64,000 bases of DNA from Setophaga petechia (GCA_024362935.1 JANCRA010000007.1:21353003-21417002), one strand, 5' to 3'. Positions 39,993-53,665 are shown, counted from the stretch's first letter. Made by a program: numbers and translations. Notes: generated by a model not told the origin, from the letters alone.

Positions 39993-42900
39993 GTAATTGG
40001 TTTAAAATACACTTAAGAGGGCTGTTCTGGTAAAAGGAAATTACATCTGCCATGTGGTAAAGCAAATTTTTGACTCTTTGTGGTGAATTTTCTATCTTTC
40101 ATCAAGCTTTTTTTCAGCCATTGTCCTGATGGGAAAAAATGTCACAATTTGGTTATTGAAACTTGCTCCTCTGTGTGTACTTCTTCAGCCCACCTTGAAC
40201 CCTTGAATTATGCCTTCATTTGTACCAGCAGTAGGTAGAATGCAAGCTGCAGAAATTTCATAGCTGATTTTGTTGTGGTTTGCACACTGCCAAACCCAGG
40301 GCAGTAAGAGAGGAAGTGCCTTGGATTGGTCATTGGGGTGGATGTGCAGTGTTCTGCAGGGAGGTGGCTCCAGTGTGAGCTGTGACCCAGGAGCTCTGGT
40401 CCTGCTCCCCATCGGGGCTCCAGGGCTCTGGAGCACAGAGCAGGCTCTGCTCAGGGGCACCCAGGGGGGGCAGAGTGTGAGCAGGGGGCAGCCTGTGATC
40501 AGGCAGCACAGCGCTGTGCACTCCTGCTTTGGGTGAGAGACAGCAGCTGCTGGGAAATCTCTTTGAGAGGGGTACTTGGCTAAATCCAACTGCTCTTGCT
40601 GTACCCTGCTCTCTCTGATTTTGTGCAATACGTTCTGCTCTCTTTCACATGTGCCTTTTGGATGTAGTTCCTGAGTTCACTCCTGATCTGAAACTGTAGC
40701 AGGAAGTTGTACACAACATTTCTGGTCTATATGCAAAGATTTTCATTTCTCATTGACCCTGGAAGCTCTTAATTGCTCATTAAGGCCACTGATTATTTTG
40801 GCAGAACAATGGGCTGTTCAATCAGTGAACTAGCTAATCCTGAAATATTTGATATAGTTTGACTGTAAAAACACACAAATAAAAGCCAACTTAATTTATT
40901 TGGAAGCTTAATTGCTGGAGGCAAAATAACACTGTGACAAATATTTGCCCTGTGGACAGTATTTGGGACACTTAAAATCAGAAGAGAAGCCCATACATGC
41001 TTCCTCTTTCCTGTTCATTCTCACCACTCAGCCTTGCTGTCAGCAGTTAGGCAGCATCTGTTCTTGAATTTAAAACCAAATCAAACAGCCCTAAAACAAC
41101 AAAAAAACACCCCAAACCCCAATCCCACTGCAATATTCCTAAGGACAGTTGCTAAAATACATGCTTTTCCCTTTTTATGTTATTTTTAAAGATCTCTGGG
41201 GTCTTTCTGGCTAGTGAATTCTAATTGTGCCTTCACTTAGAAGTTTGGGTTTTTTTAAGTAGAAAAGCCAACTTCTCCTTGTCCTTATTATCACTCAGTA
41301 TTATCTCCTTGTTTCCCTTTTTTATTTTTTTCCTCTTGTTAATTCTGTAAGTAACTATTTGTTGAATTAACATGGGACTTCCAATTTTGATTTTGTTCCC
41401 TATCTGACTGTGGACTAGTTATGCCTTGACAAACTTGTAAAATGTTTTTGAGTAAGATCTATTTTAGCAGAAGACAAGGGAATGCAGCCTCACTTCTATT
41501 TTTGTCACAATTCTAATATAGGAAACAGCTTTCAAAGCCCCTGCCAGTTGCCCTGAACGTCTGTCTGAAAGTGCTAAACAACAGTCAATCCCAACTGTTC
41601 CAGATTTATTTATATCTGACTTCTTAGTTATCAGTCAGGGCTGCAGCATCAGACATCCTGCATGCCTGGCTCTGACATTCACTTCCAGTCATGGTGAGCT
41701 CCCTAGGTCAAATGCACTTGATTTACTATGATCCCACACAGGCAGCACCTACACAGAAGACAGAATATTATTTCCAGGAGTCAGAGGGTAAAGTTTGAAT
41801 GTCTGTTCTAATTTTTTTTTCACAGATTTTTGGTATTTTTTTTTCAATAAAGAGTACTTGCTTTTCAAAGTTATTATGGAATCATTTTCAGAAGTACCAC
41901 AATAAAATGTCTCCAATGCTCATTTTGATCACAAGTTCCCTCAGACCTAAAATTGAAGTTGGTGGGCTTTGGTTTTGGATTTTTTTGTTTTTGTTTTACT
42001 TTTTTATTTTAAGCTGTTTTGGTGCATTATTGGACATTCCCTTAAAAATACAGAGATATTTGTAATTATGCTTGGTGCAAAATTCAGTGAGACTTATTCC
42101 ACTGTCAAGTACTCATGAATTCAAATGTTTTCTCCCTTCATTTTTCTAGATGTCTTGTCTTCCATGTTGCATTGCTAGTCTGTAAATTTTCTGACATTTT
42201 GAATACGAGTCTTTCAAATGGGAAACATGTCCAAAAAAACAAAGGACAAATGAAATTATGGAGGAGAGAGCTGGGGTTTCTATGCTAGCAATCTTGAAAG
42301 AAAACAAGAAAAATGAATTGTTGGAGTGAAGTGTGCATGATGCAGAGGCTATTCACACATTGATAAAGCCTGACCTTCAAGGCTTCTCCCAGCTCCTTGA
42401 ATGTGCCCCAGAGGCAGTAAAACTGAGCCCTGCTCTTTCTGAACATATGTCATCACCTCCAGATGGACTTCAGTGTCCTTTTGATGGATGGCCCTTTCCA
42501 TTGCTGGAGGGCCAGGTCATTGGGCAGTGTCTGGTCTTCCAGCAAGGTTCAGGATTTTTGTCTGTTTGCTTTGGTAAGTGTTCACTGAGAGCTTTGGGGC
42601 AGACAACATCAGCAGGTGATGCCATGGGTCAGCACAGGCAGTGAAGTTTTATGCTGCTGCTGCTTCACATCAGGGTTTTCTGTCCTCAGTTGCATCCAGG
42701 TGATGCAACATCCCCTGCAGTCCTGAATGAATCAATACAGATTTTCAGTATCTACTTGTTGGTATAATTTATTGAATTTTGGAATGTTTGCTATGCTGGT
42801 GCAATACACGAGTTCCCTGTAGTCAGCCTGTATTAGGAGCACTCTGTTGATATTCTTAGGACTAGGAAGAGAAGGCTGCAGAAACCATTAGCCATGGCTA

Positions 42901-43535
42901 ATCTGATCAAGCATGAAATCTGAAAGATTAAAATGTTGCTTACAGTCTAGTGACCTCCACCAGCACCCACCACCCCCCCGAGGGCTTTATCTGGTTAGTT
43001 TAGTGAGTGAGTCAGGCCATAGCTGTGTAGCCAGTTCCAGCAAGCCTTATCAGCTAATTTATTAGTTGTTGGTGGTAAGCTAATTTACTAGCTTAGCTGC
43101 AGTTGTAAGGTATCATTGGGACCAGTTGGAGTCCAGAAACATTTCTGCAGCACTGAGCTTGAACAAAGGTTTGCCTGGATTTGGCATCCTGAGCAGGATG
43201 GTGTCACCACAGGTCTGCTTGGGCACATTAGCTCAGATTTAGTGCTGGGCCTGATGGACATAAATGTTTGTGTGTGAAATGATGCTGAGCTGGGGTCTCG
43301 AGCACAGTGAGTAACACCAGGCTTATCCCAGTGTGAGCTTGACAGTGCCATTGTGGATCTTGGGGGATGGCACAGCAACACAGATGTATCTGCAATGTAT
43401 TCCTCAAGCACATCATTGCTATCTGTATATTCCAGCTTTTCCTGTTTTCCCAGATACTCTAGGGGTTTGTTGCCCTTACTGAATCTTGCCTGATGACAGA
43501 ATACACTGATCAGTGCTTGTGAAAGCAGTCTGCCT

Positions 43536-43577
43536 TTGTCAGTGTTTGAGTTTTGGGCATTGTCAGTGTTTGAGTTT
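43536..43577 (+). repeat. Direct repeat, 24-bp period
   Basis: TTGTCAGTGTTTGAGTTT occurs at 43536 and again at 43560, separated by TGGGCA. It sits inside a GC-elevated patch that also contains a 176-codon open frame on the minus strand. Confidence 0.8.
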
Positions 43578-46500
43578 GATAACAGCAAACCCAAAATCAT
43601 TCTGTAGATCAAGCACAACTTACCTTACCTTGGTTGCCAGTGATTCCATATTTAGGTTGCTGAGAGAACAGGGATGCTCTTGTCACTGAAAGTGAATATT
43701 GTGCACTTGGGTGAGAGAAGCTGCCAACAGCTGACAATGTGTGGAAGAGGCTCCTATTTCTAGTTCTGAGCATCTGCATTGTTGCCTTAACATTTCTTTT
43801 TACCCCTCCTGTGCATTGTAAGCTTAGCACCGTGTTTGTATGTTTGTGTCATGCATGAGGTGGTTTTTAATGCTTTGCCTCTGAATAAGGCTAATTCATT
43901 CCCACTGCCTGAGAAGCCTTTGGATTACTTCCTTTGGCATCTGTTTGGATATGTTACTGACTGAACTGGCAAAATTATAAATGCCATGTGTTGGTCTTGG
44001 GTAAGCAGATGCCCAGTTCATAATGTGTTTACTTGGCTTTCACCCCAGAATTTGGGAATTAAATGTGGTTTTTGGTTAAGTATCTTTTGAGTACCTATGA
44101 GACATTGAGAAATAAAGAAATATGAATTAAAGGATGCTGTCAAAAGTAGTTGCACATTACCATGTCACAGTCTATTTATCTCTGGCAAAATCCAGATAAT
44201 TCATATTTTATTTAAATATAAATTGATGGGGTTTTCACTTATTTGCTGGTGTGCTGAGTTAAGCAATGCTTATGCTAACTACAGTAATTTTTTTTCTTTC
44301 CTTTTTTTTTATTAAACAGATGGTGCCAACTGTTTCAAAAACATTTTTTTCACTTGTTTTTTCTTTAACAGATTGCTAGCTTTAAAACAACTTTCAAAAA
44401 ACTCTTTACTGGTTTTTCCTTGTGATAACTATGATTTTTCTAGTAATCACTTAGAACTGCACCATGTGTTTTAAAATGCCAAAAAATATTCAAAAAGTTC
44501 CTTTTTTAATTTAGAAAGATTGATATTTGGATAGAGATGAGAATTAGAGTTAGAAAATGAAGCATGGCAGAGCTTGAAGATAGGATGGGTTTGGAATGGG
44601 AGGAATGCTTTGGCTTTAGAGTTGATTCAGACGTGTGATGCAGCAGTCTGATCCTTTTGTGTTTTCCCTGTTCTTCAGTTTGTTATGCTGTTATCTGATA
44701 AAATTAAGCACATTTGTCCCTGCTGCTCCATATGGGACACTAGGGTGAGGGAGAGCTCATGAAAACAAAACACTGTAAGCAAAGTTGCACAAAGTAACAT
44801 GAAATGATTCTCATGCTTTAATTTAAAAACAATTGGTGGACAGACAGTGTGAGCCTCTCTGATTCTCTCCCAAGTACTGTTTAGATGGGAACACTGTTGT
44901 TGTAGTCTTTTGACTGATCTTGATTTCATGGATGAAGACCATTTCCATGGTTAATTCCATTGCCACTGCAGTGGCAGTTGTAGTTTCTGCCAGAGGAACA
45001 AGAGTGAACAGTTGCAAAGGTAAAGTATGGAATCATAATGCCAATTTCATTAGTTATATTCACAAGAAGGTACCTGGTCTGTGCAAATACAGCACTCTGT
45101 TCTAGAAAACAGCCTGCTTTGGCTTAACTGATCAACTGTGATACCAGCACAGTCCAGCATGAAACGCCAAGCTAATTTCTGTATTTAAAAAACTGAAATC
45201 AGAGATGACAATATTTGTTAGAATGGAAACTGACATTCCCTATCCAGAATTACATTGTATGGCAGAGAGTGATTCTGGGAGGGTTTTTAGATGTTTTTAT
45301 GTTCCAACACAAGGACTGTGTGCAGTGTCAGTTGTTGTACCCCCTGACATCTGAGGCCATGTCTGTAATTTGTAGTCCCTGTGTCTTCCCACAGCAGGGC
45401 AGCATCATCCCAAATCAATGCAAGTCACAAAATATGTGGTGGCAAAATGCAGTAGCACTCATGTGCTCTTGTGTAGCTGTGTGACTTTAGCTTTACAGAG
45501 AATTTTCTTTAAGGTTTTTGGTGACTTTTGTTTGAGCCTCCCTTTTTTAAGCTCTTAACACTGGTTCCTGTCTTGTCCTAAACGTTTGAGGATTCTAGGT
45601 GGTGTACTGATAATGATGATTTTTTAATGTCTGTCTTTGAGACTGCTGTGCCAGGTATCTAAGAACATTCAAGGAGCTTACTTCATGTAAGAGAATTTCT
45701 GTTCTCTAAAATGATGCCATTTGCAACTTCTTTTTCTAGGGGAAAACAAGAATCTGGTGAAGCAAAATACAAAAGTATTTTTGAGCCCTCCAAGCCTAGG
45801 CAGAACAAATCTGATTCTGAAGTAGCATTCCAGGATTATTCTCTCCCAGCTTTCATGTTGCTTTAAACAGATCCTACTTTCTTTCAGAATTGCTGGGTTG
45901 CTATAGAAGAAGCCACAATTTTTAGCAAGCATTTAACCCTTTTTCAATAATTTGAACATATCTAAGCACATAAAAAGCTTTCCATGTTTATCTGTCGAGG
46001 TAGCCAGACCACTTTTGTCAAATGGAAGGAGTTAAATATTTGTCTTATTCTCATTAACCTCTCCTAAAACCCAAGTAGATTTTACTGTGGGTTGTACATG
46101 TCACCCCTCCCCAATACTATTTTTATTAAATGTCACCTTTTCTTTTGTTTTATAAATGGAGATACATTAATTGATCTGTAAATATTATGGGCTTCAGGAT
46201 AAAAGCTGTCCTTTGAATAGTGTTTAAGTTGAGGACTTAGTATTATTTTGTGCTTTGTAGTAACTTTTGCTATCTTGTTTTGCTAATAATTTAGGAAGCA
46301 CTATTTTATCCTTTCAAATCATTGAAATATGTTGAAAGGGTTGTTGCAGGTGGTGGTGCAGAGACAGATTCTGTACTACCAGTGCAGCATATTCTGATAC
46401 TGTTCTGATGGTCATCTAAAAAGTAAGTTGTTCCCTACTCCCACCCCCAACCAGTTGTAATTATTGAATGCATTAAAAACTTGAAGTCTTTAATTAAGTC

Positions 46501-47430
46501 CTACAGACATTACATGTATAAAATTATGTATTTGGTTCTTAGGATCACTTCAGTGATTTTATCCTTAAAATAATGATGAATAATCTAAAATTGGTGCAAG
46601 ATCATTGGAATACACACATCATACATTTATCAAAGATAATACCCCTAATTATACTTGTGTCCTCTCAAATCAGAGGTTAGGGCTGGCAGTGTGAGTATTT
46701 CAGGGGCTGGATGTGCTGTGGGTGCCTCTGCCCAGGGCTCTGCATCTGCCTCTCTCTGGGCTCGGAGCTGCTGTTCCCCTCAGCTGTCTCAGTGCTGTGC
46801 TTGGCGGGTTGTGTCTGCTCCATAGCCTACAAATCCTGCCTGCCTTTGGGACCTGCAGTGTGTCTGACTGCTGATCATAGCAAGAGTAACCAGTAGCCAG
46901 CTGTATGCCACTGGAGGCTGGGCTGTTTCATTAATAAAGGTAAACACATAATTTTTTAGAGGATTTGGTAAGTCCGGTATTTTTATTTTTGTTTTTTATA
47001 TACTAATCTGATCTCCCAGGGACATGTATACTCTTATTCACCAGAAACAGTTTTGAATTTTCTTTGGTTTTGAGAGGCATTTGTTGTTCAACATAATCCA
47101 GTTTTGGAAAAAAAATCCTTCTGTTATTAAGGAGGGTTTTTCAAGCTGCATCTTTTTCTTACAGTCAACAAAGACAACAAATTTGAACAAACCAGAAGCT
47201 GAAAACAATCCACATGTGAGTGAACATTCAAATGGTTATTAGCAGCACCACAGCAGCAAATGACAAATTGATTACTTGATTAAAAGAAGGGAAGTCAAAG
47301 CTTAGTGCTGAAGCTCTGGGTTCTGCCTTTAGAAATGTTCTACAGCTCACAGGAGAGTTAGACACAAAAATCAGAAAATGTGACTAACTTCATCTGTGCA
47401 AATGACATGGGGTGTCTTTTCTTTTTGATT

Positions 47431-47486
47431 GAAGTACTTGACAACAGTCAAGTACTTTGAAGCTCTTGACAACAGTCTCAAATATT
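47431..47486 (+). repeat. Tandemly duplicated hairpin
   Basis: The first copy forms a perfect 11-bp stem: AAGTACTTGAC at 47432-47442 pairs with GTCAAGTACTT at 47447-47457 around an AACA loop, and three more wobble or Watson-Crick pairs can extend it. A diverged second copy starts 28 bp later and repeats CTTGACAACAGTC exactly. Its stem is much weaker. Confidence 0.85.
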
Positions 47487-50400
47487 TTGGGATAAGCAGC
47501 AAGTGCTGCTTGCTTCCTTTGTTAAGAAAAACATATAATTCAAAGCAAAACCTATTTTTATTGTAAAACCCAGTATCAAATTTAATTTAAAATAACTGAA
47601 ATCCAGCTAGCCTGGATTTTCAGACCAGTGCTTTCTTCCTCTGAATTTTTTTACCCGATGCTGATATTGTGCTTGAAATAGAAGCTGAAATCAAGCAGAG
47701 CATTTCTATTTCTGTAGAATTTTCCCACATTAATGTTGGTTGGAGTAGCACTGGAAGATGGTTTTCTTGCAAAGAAGAGTAACAGGTTTTGTTCAAACTT
47801 GGAAGCAGATGTCTCTTGAGCCATCTGTTCAGAGTAAAAGCAGCAGCAGCAGACCTGACCCCCTCCAGATGATGACCATGAGCTGCTCTGCCCAGAGTGG
47901 TCACCATTGCATATTGCCCTTGAAAATCAAAATTTAAAAAATTCAATTCTGAATTTATTTGGGTTTTTTGCATTTACTAATTTGAATGCTTTTTTTCATG
48001 CTGCTGACACAGTAAACTTCACAAAGATAGCTTCTACCTCATCAAATATTTAGTCTTTCTCATATGAAATCCATGTGACTACTCTTACAACTAGAGTAAC
48101 CAAATTGTATATTACAGCCTTTCTTTTATATCCTTTAATTCTGATTTATAGCTCCTATAGATCATGTTGCAGTCTGAAGTCTGATGTTGAAAATGGCTGT
48201 GACCTTTGAAAGAGGAGACAACACTATAAATTTGCTGTAGCAATGTTTTACACTAGTTCAGAAGTAAAATGCCAGATAAAGACAGACTTTAGTATGCCTG
48301 TGGAATATTCTTTTGGTTAAAAAAAACCACACAAAAAAATCCAAGTAATTTATTTCAATCTTTTCTTTTTTAATACAGGTGGGTGGGAGTATTTTTACTG
48401 CAGGACAAACTGAGATGGCATATGTATACTGTTCTTTTGGGGCTTTTTTTATCCATAAGTGGTGAAAGTAAAGTAATGATGCCTAGAAAATCTTTCTGCT
48501 TTTTTGGAACTGAAAAGACTTTATAAATCTTTAGCTGTAGGTATTTACTACAGCACTATAGAAATGCTGTCCTTTCTTCTGAGGAAACACTGGGGCACCT
48601 CTCCCATGTCCCACAAATAATGCATGTCCAGAAAGCAGAGGTTCTGTGGGGATTGGGTTTCTCCTTCCAGTTAAATCTGAGAAAAACACTCTAATATTTA
48701 TGACAAAATAGAAATAAATATTTGTGATATAGTAAGTCATTATTAGTAAGGGTTAAGTGTTAGTTTCAATTCTTTTAGTGATCTTGTGATGTGGGCAATT
48801 TAGTGCTAAGACTGGACTTATGAAGACAAGCAATTTATTTTACAGAAGCGACTGGTACAGAACCTCAGTTTTCATTCAGCTCTTCTCCATGACCCACTCC
48901 ATTGCTGACTTCTCTTGTTATGTCTCCTGTCTTCCATTTGATATGTACACTTCATTTTATTGCTATTAAGATTCAGGCTCCAATTATTTTTCAGTGTAAC
49001 TGAGGATATAGAGGACAATCCTTTAATTAAAATCAAACAAACCCTTCCCCAGTACCTGTCTGTAATGTGGCATAGGAGGAATTTCTTACATATCACACCA
49101 GCCTGGCTTTGTCTGGTATTCATGAAAAACATGTAAAAATGTAAATGTGCAGAAATAGAAGAGTCTCTGTAAGATTCTAGACTGTTCCTATTTCTTATAC
49201 ACCTTTGTTTTTTAGAGAAAAGAATCAGCTGACAGGGTCAAACACTGCCATATAAAATTAGACTGACTAAAAGAAATTAATCTTTGCAGCCCTGACTAAT
49301 ACATAATTTCACTCTTCTGCAGTAGCTGAGATTACAGCCTTTTCTATTTTGAGGTTTCTTAAGTATTTAAAGCCTTTGAAGTTTTTTTTGAAAATGCAGT
49401 CATGTCACTGCAATGTTTAAAGGAAAGTCTGCAGGTTTTTTTAACACCTCAGATTTTTATTTTTTAAAAATGAGTTTAATTTTTAATAGTAGTTTAGTCT
49501 TTGGATTTTTAAATGTGTTTTATTCATGTTCAAAGCATCTTCTAATAAGATTACTAAGGTGACTTTGAGCAATGACCCTTGTTATCACATTAACTGATTT
49601 AGAAATTTGGTTCACACTGTTTCTAAATGTTCCTTTCCTGTGGGATTTTAAAACAACTTTATTCTAAAAGTTCTAGTAAATACCACCATAATTCAGTTCA
49701 AAACTATTTTTTAAAATCTAGTAAAAAAAAAAAGAAAAAAGAAAGTGAAATATATATTTCATGAAAATGTTAAGTCTATTTAAATTTACTTCTTTGCGGC
49801 AGCCATCTCAACCACCTAAAAATAACCCTAAAGAAATGAGACTAGAACATTAATTTTCTTTGCCATCCTTTTTTTTGCATAATAGGAGGTAGATTTACAT
49901 ATTGAAATACTTCTATAAGAAATCTGAGGTCGATGCTAGATTTTATTGTAATCTTGAAGCTTATAAAACCATCAGAAAAGACACAGTTGAAATGGCAGAA
50001 CGTTGTGCTTCAAAGGTAGTTCAGCCTGTTTCAAGCATAAATGCTCCTTCCTTTTGCAGATGAAATCAGTGCATGTGACTGCCCAAAGATGTTTCTGACT
50101 TGCTATGCACAATGTAAAGAGGAAGTTCTTCTCTTCATTCTCTTAATTCTGCCACCCAGCCTCGGTGTGATAAAGCTGGAAACCCATGACCCTTAGATTA
50201 TGATTCCTATATCTGATTTTGCAAGTGGGCTGAATTTTGGGAAGTATGGATTTCAGATCAGTTACATATGAAATCAGTAGGTGATATGCAGACATGTGAC
50301 AAAGAGATTCAAATATTCTTTGACCTCATATATAACTCTTCATTACAGTATTTCACTTTGTTTGAAAAGAGCCCAGATTCTAAGAACCAGAAATAGGTTA

Positions 50401-52144
50401 ATCCTTCCCTGTTGGCTATATAACATTTGCATGCCAAATGCTGGCTTTGTACCAGAAATTTCAGCTCATGGTTGATGCATTTGAACAACAATTTATCTAC
50501 TGTTGTTCTCAAATGCAAGAACTTAAATTATTAATTTCATTGAGTATTCACAAGTTGAGCACAAAATGGTACCCTTCAGGTATTATAATAAAATTGAACT
50601 AATTCACAATTAATTGAAATCTGAACAAAATCTCTTGCTTAAACTCAGTCTGCTCTGGACTTTGTTAAGTAAGAGATCTGTACTTTTACTCCATTAGTAC
50701 CTTTCTGAACTATTCCTGTACCACTGAGTAACTAGAGACTGTCCAGATAACCTTTACTCTCAGTGTTTGTAATGAATCACTTGAACAGAACAGAGTATAA
50801 AAATTCTAATATAACAAACCTTGTTCCTACCTTCTCCCATGGGTTATACAACAGTCAGTGATTTCCTTTTACTCCACCAAACTGTGCCCAACCATGGAGC
50901 TGTGAAAGGAAGGTGTTACCAGATTTAGAAGACTAAAAGAAAACCTTTTCTTTTTGCAAGCATACTCTTGTCATGAATGCTGTGAAATGCAATCAGGTTT
51001 TTCTGTAAGCCATGGCAGGCATGAATGTGGATAATCTTTAACTCTTGAGAAATTTTTGCTTTAGGTCTTTTCTCACAAACTCTACCAGCTGTGGCTTGCT
51101 AAGTTGAATGGTGTCCACAGGGCCAGTAAGTTTGTTTTCTCTAACATGCCTAATACATACAAGGCACATTCTGCTATACTAATGGTGAATGAGTCATTAT
51201 TTTCAGTTAATAACATGAGGGAAGATGGGCAGAATACAAACATAATGCACTATTAGCTAAAACTGCAGTGTGACTGTCAGTAATTTGTACCAAAATGCCA
51301 GTTTTTAACATCAAGTATGAATATCAAGATCTTCTTTTATTAGAAAGGCAGAACAGGCACCTTAGTATGCTTTCCATCTAGCATGTTGTTTTGAAGGAAG
51401 AGGTCACTGAAGCCTTGTTACAAACTGCTTTCAGTGGTACAGAAAGGTTCCCCTCATTAGAGAAGATATGCCAATGATGGTATTAATTGAAATACAGATT
51501 TTTTTTTTTCCTGACTGGCTGGCAAAAATGCTTTTGCCAGACTGTAACAACTTTTTAGTTCCAAGTGTATCTTGCATTTCAAGTGGCAACCTTGTTTCAA
51601 GTTTGTGGGACACAGTGTATATGCCAAATTTTTCAGTTTATTCTCAGCAAGGTTAACTGAAATTAGACCAACTGGACTAAATTACCCTTTCATATGGAAA
51701 TTGTGTCACTGTTTAGATGTCAGAATAGGACATGTACAAAGGAGCTTAGTTCTTACACTGCTTTCCATAAAGTAATGAACCTTGGAGCTCAGGGTCAAGG
51801 ATCTTCTAGGTTGGCTTCATAAATTAGGGAAATGAATTTTCTCCTTATCCTTCCCCTGCTGTACCCTTTGAAAAGTTGTAGTGACTTTTTTTACACCAAA
51901 ATACATTGTTGCCTTTTCCCCAGAGAATTCCAATATTTATTGGCAGCATTGCAGTGATGTGTTGCACCAACAGCACAGGAGGAGCTGGATTGCTTCTCCT
52001 CTGCCAAGAAGCCAAATATCTATGGATAACCTCAACAGTTATTTGTAATTTGTATATTTTACCCACTTCTCTGGCTTGTTTGTTTAAAAATGTTCTATAA
52101 ATTAATCTGTTACTTTTCTTTCTTGTGCCCTTATCTTTTTCAAG

Positions 52145-52263
52145 GTTACGCCTTCCTGCTGTTCCAGGAAGAAAGCTCTGTACAAGCTCTGATAGATGCC
52201 TGTCTGGAAGAAGATGGAAAACTTTACCTATGTGTGTCAAGTCCCACAATCAAGGATAAACCA
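52145..52263 (+). CDS. CPEB3: CPEB3 exon: end of RRM1, residues 167-206
   Basis: A 119-nt exon that completes the RNP1 Gly and reads YAFLLFQEESSVQALIDACL, followed by EEDGKLYLCVSSPTIKDKP. It enters in phase 1 and leaves in phase 0, before GTAAGT. It supplies the third strand (RNP1), second helix and fourth strand of RRM1. QEES and ACLEEDG agree with CPEB3, whereas recalled CPEB4 has QDES and ACIEEDG. Because the exit phase differs from the entry phase, skipping this exon would shift the frame. If the following intron were retained, translation would stop within about 13 codons. Confidence 0.95.
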
Positions 52264-53550
52264 GTAAGTAGCTCATGCCATGACACTTATGCTGGTTGCT
52301 AACCCATTTGCTGTTACTCTTCTCAGTTATTAAGTTAATTATTTGTTATTTCCTCTTTCTGACCTTGCTGTTGCATTGAATTGACTTCCTGTATCAGCAT
52401 AACATGGCTTTAATGTTTGCTTTTTTCTGACAAATGCCATGTTCAATTAACTTTTATATTTGGTACTCCTGGTATGCTTCAGGAGTGTGCATCCTGTTAC
52501 AGCGTTAGCTGTGAAACAATGCAATGGTAATGTTTCATCTCTTTGATTTGAGAGAAAAGAAAGCCTTATGTGATGAAATGAAGAAACTTAACCTTGCCAA
52601 ATTATGATCCAGATAGCACCAAATATCCCCTGAATTTTGTTAGGTTTTTTTTATTATTATTTTTTATGCTTTCAGTAGCTAATCAATTTATAATTTAGGC
52701 CTCATTTACCTTATAGAAACTATGGAGTAATTTCAACTACTGCAGACAGCTATAGCAGAATAGAAGACATACAGCAGCCTGTTTTTATTATTCACATCTC
52801 TAACATTCCTTAATGCTGGTTTTTTTTGTGCCCATGGAGATATAGAAATGAGGTGAAAACTGCAGGCAAATAAGATAAAAAATGTGCTACCTTTTAAAAG
52901 TACTATTAAAAATCTTGCAGAGATGAATGAACAACCCAGGACTGCAGCACAGTGAGCAGTCTTGTGTGATTCCAAGGATCAAAAAAATGGATTGATGAAC
53001 AGCTTTATCTAAATAACTTCTGAGCAGTTTCTTCTGTTTAATCTAAAGATTTCTTATCAGCTGCATTGCTTGGTGCTCAGTAGAAATAGGAATTCACATA
53101 TTACACAAATTCCTTTTGTATCCAAGCACAGAAATTAATTTTATCAGCTCCTATCAATGCTTTTAAATTTGTGGATCACTGAATGTGATTTCAGGAAAGC
53201 CAGAAGGCCAAACTGCAACTGTAATTGCACATACATGGTAAAATGTTCTGAAAGCCCTTTCACAGGTTTCTTCCTATGATGGCGATTAGGGGCAGGGAAT
53301 TAATGAGTGTAGGAGTTTGTCATGAGGACATTTAACTCAAGCTTGGCCTCTAGAGGTCATAAATGGGTTGTCCCCCTTCTTTCAGATACTTAGATAAGGT
53401 ATGTTCTCTAATTGTCTTGGTTCTTATAAAACCAACTTACTGCTTTTTAAAAGTTCAAATTTTGTTTTTAATTATAGGAAGATTTGGCATGTTTTTCTTA
53501 ACTTTAATTAAGTGGCCAAGTTCCTCTGCTAAAAATGATCCTTAATACAG
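52264..53550 (+). other. CPEB3: Intron, 1.3 kb
   Basis: A consensus GTAAGT donor, and an acceptor (AATACAG) with a poor pyrimidine tract. AT-rich; no feature recognised beyond a short (ATT)n run near 52650. Confidence 0.8.
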
Positions 53551-53665
53551 GTGCAAATTCGACCTTGGAACCTAAGTGACAGTGACTTTGTGATGGATGG
53601 GTCTCAGCCTTTGGATCCAAGAAAAACAATCTTTGTTGGAGGAGTTCCACGGCCTCTCCGAGCTG
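53551..53665 (+). CDS. CPEB3: CPEB3 exon: inter-RRM linker and start of RRM2, residues 207-245
   Basis: A 115-nt exon entering in phase 0 with VQIRPWNLSDSDFVMDGSQP, then LDPRKTIFVGGVPRPLRA, and leaving in phase 1 before GTGAGT. VQIRPW closes RRM1; the short linker is followed by RNP2 of RRM2, IFVGGV (residues 233-238). In CPEB-family structures the two RRMs pack in a fixed orientation on U-rich RNA, and this linker helps set that orientation (family knowledge). The linker and RNP2 are invariant across CPEB2/3/4, so this exon alone cannot separate the paralogs. Confidence 0.95.

Larger units (their letters stand above)
39993..52144 (+). other. CPEB3: Intron, 12.2 kb, the longest complete intron here
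   Basis: Donor GTAATT; the acceptor follows a good pyrimidine tract (52115-52142). No exon or RNA gene is supported. It contains a GC-rich patch with G-runs at about 40280-40540. Other GC-elevated patches lie at 42330-42720, 43080-43620 and 46690-46920. It also holds a 24-bp-period duplication (43536-43577), a duplicated hairpin (47431-47486) and a 16-bp perfect palindrome at 49746-49761. The patches may be old transposon remnants, but I could not name them. Confidence 0.8.

Noticed and set aside
40185..40628. 147-codon minus-strand frame overlapping plus-strand frames
   Set aside because: Open on several frames because the GC-rich patch lacks stop codons. The peptide is Pro/Leu/Ser-rich without a domain.
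52090..52302. Apparent small gene containing GYAFLLF
   Set aside because: It is the RRM1 exon (52145-52263) with intron read-through on both sides.
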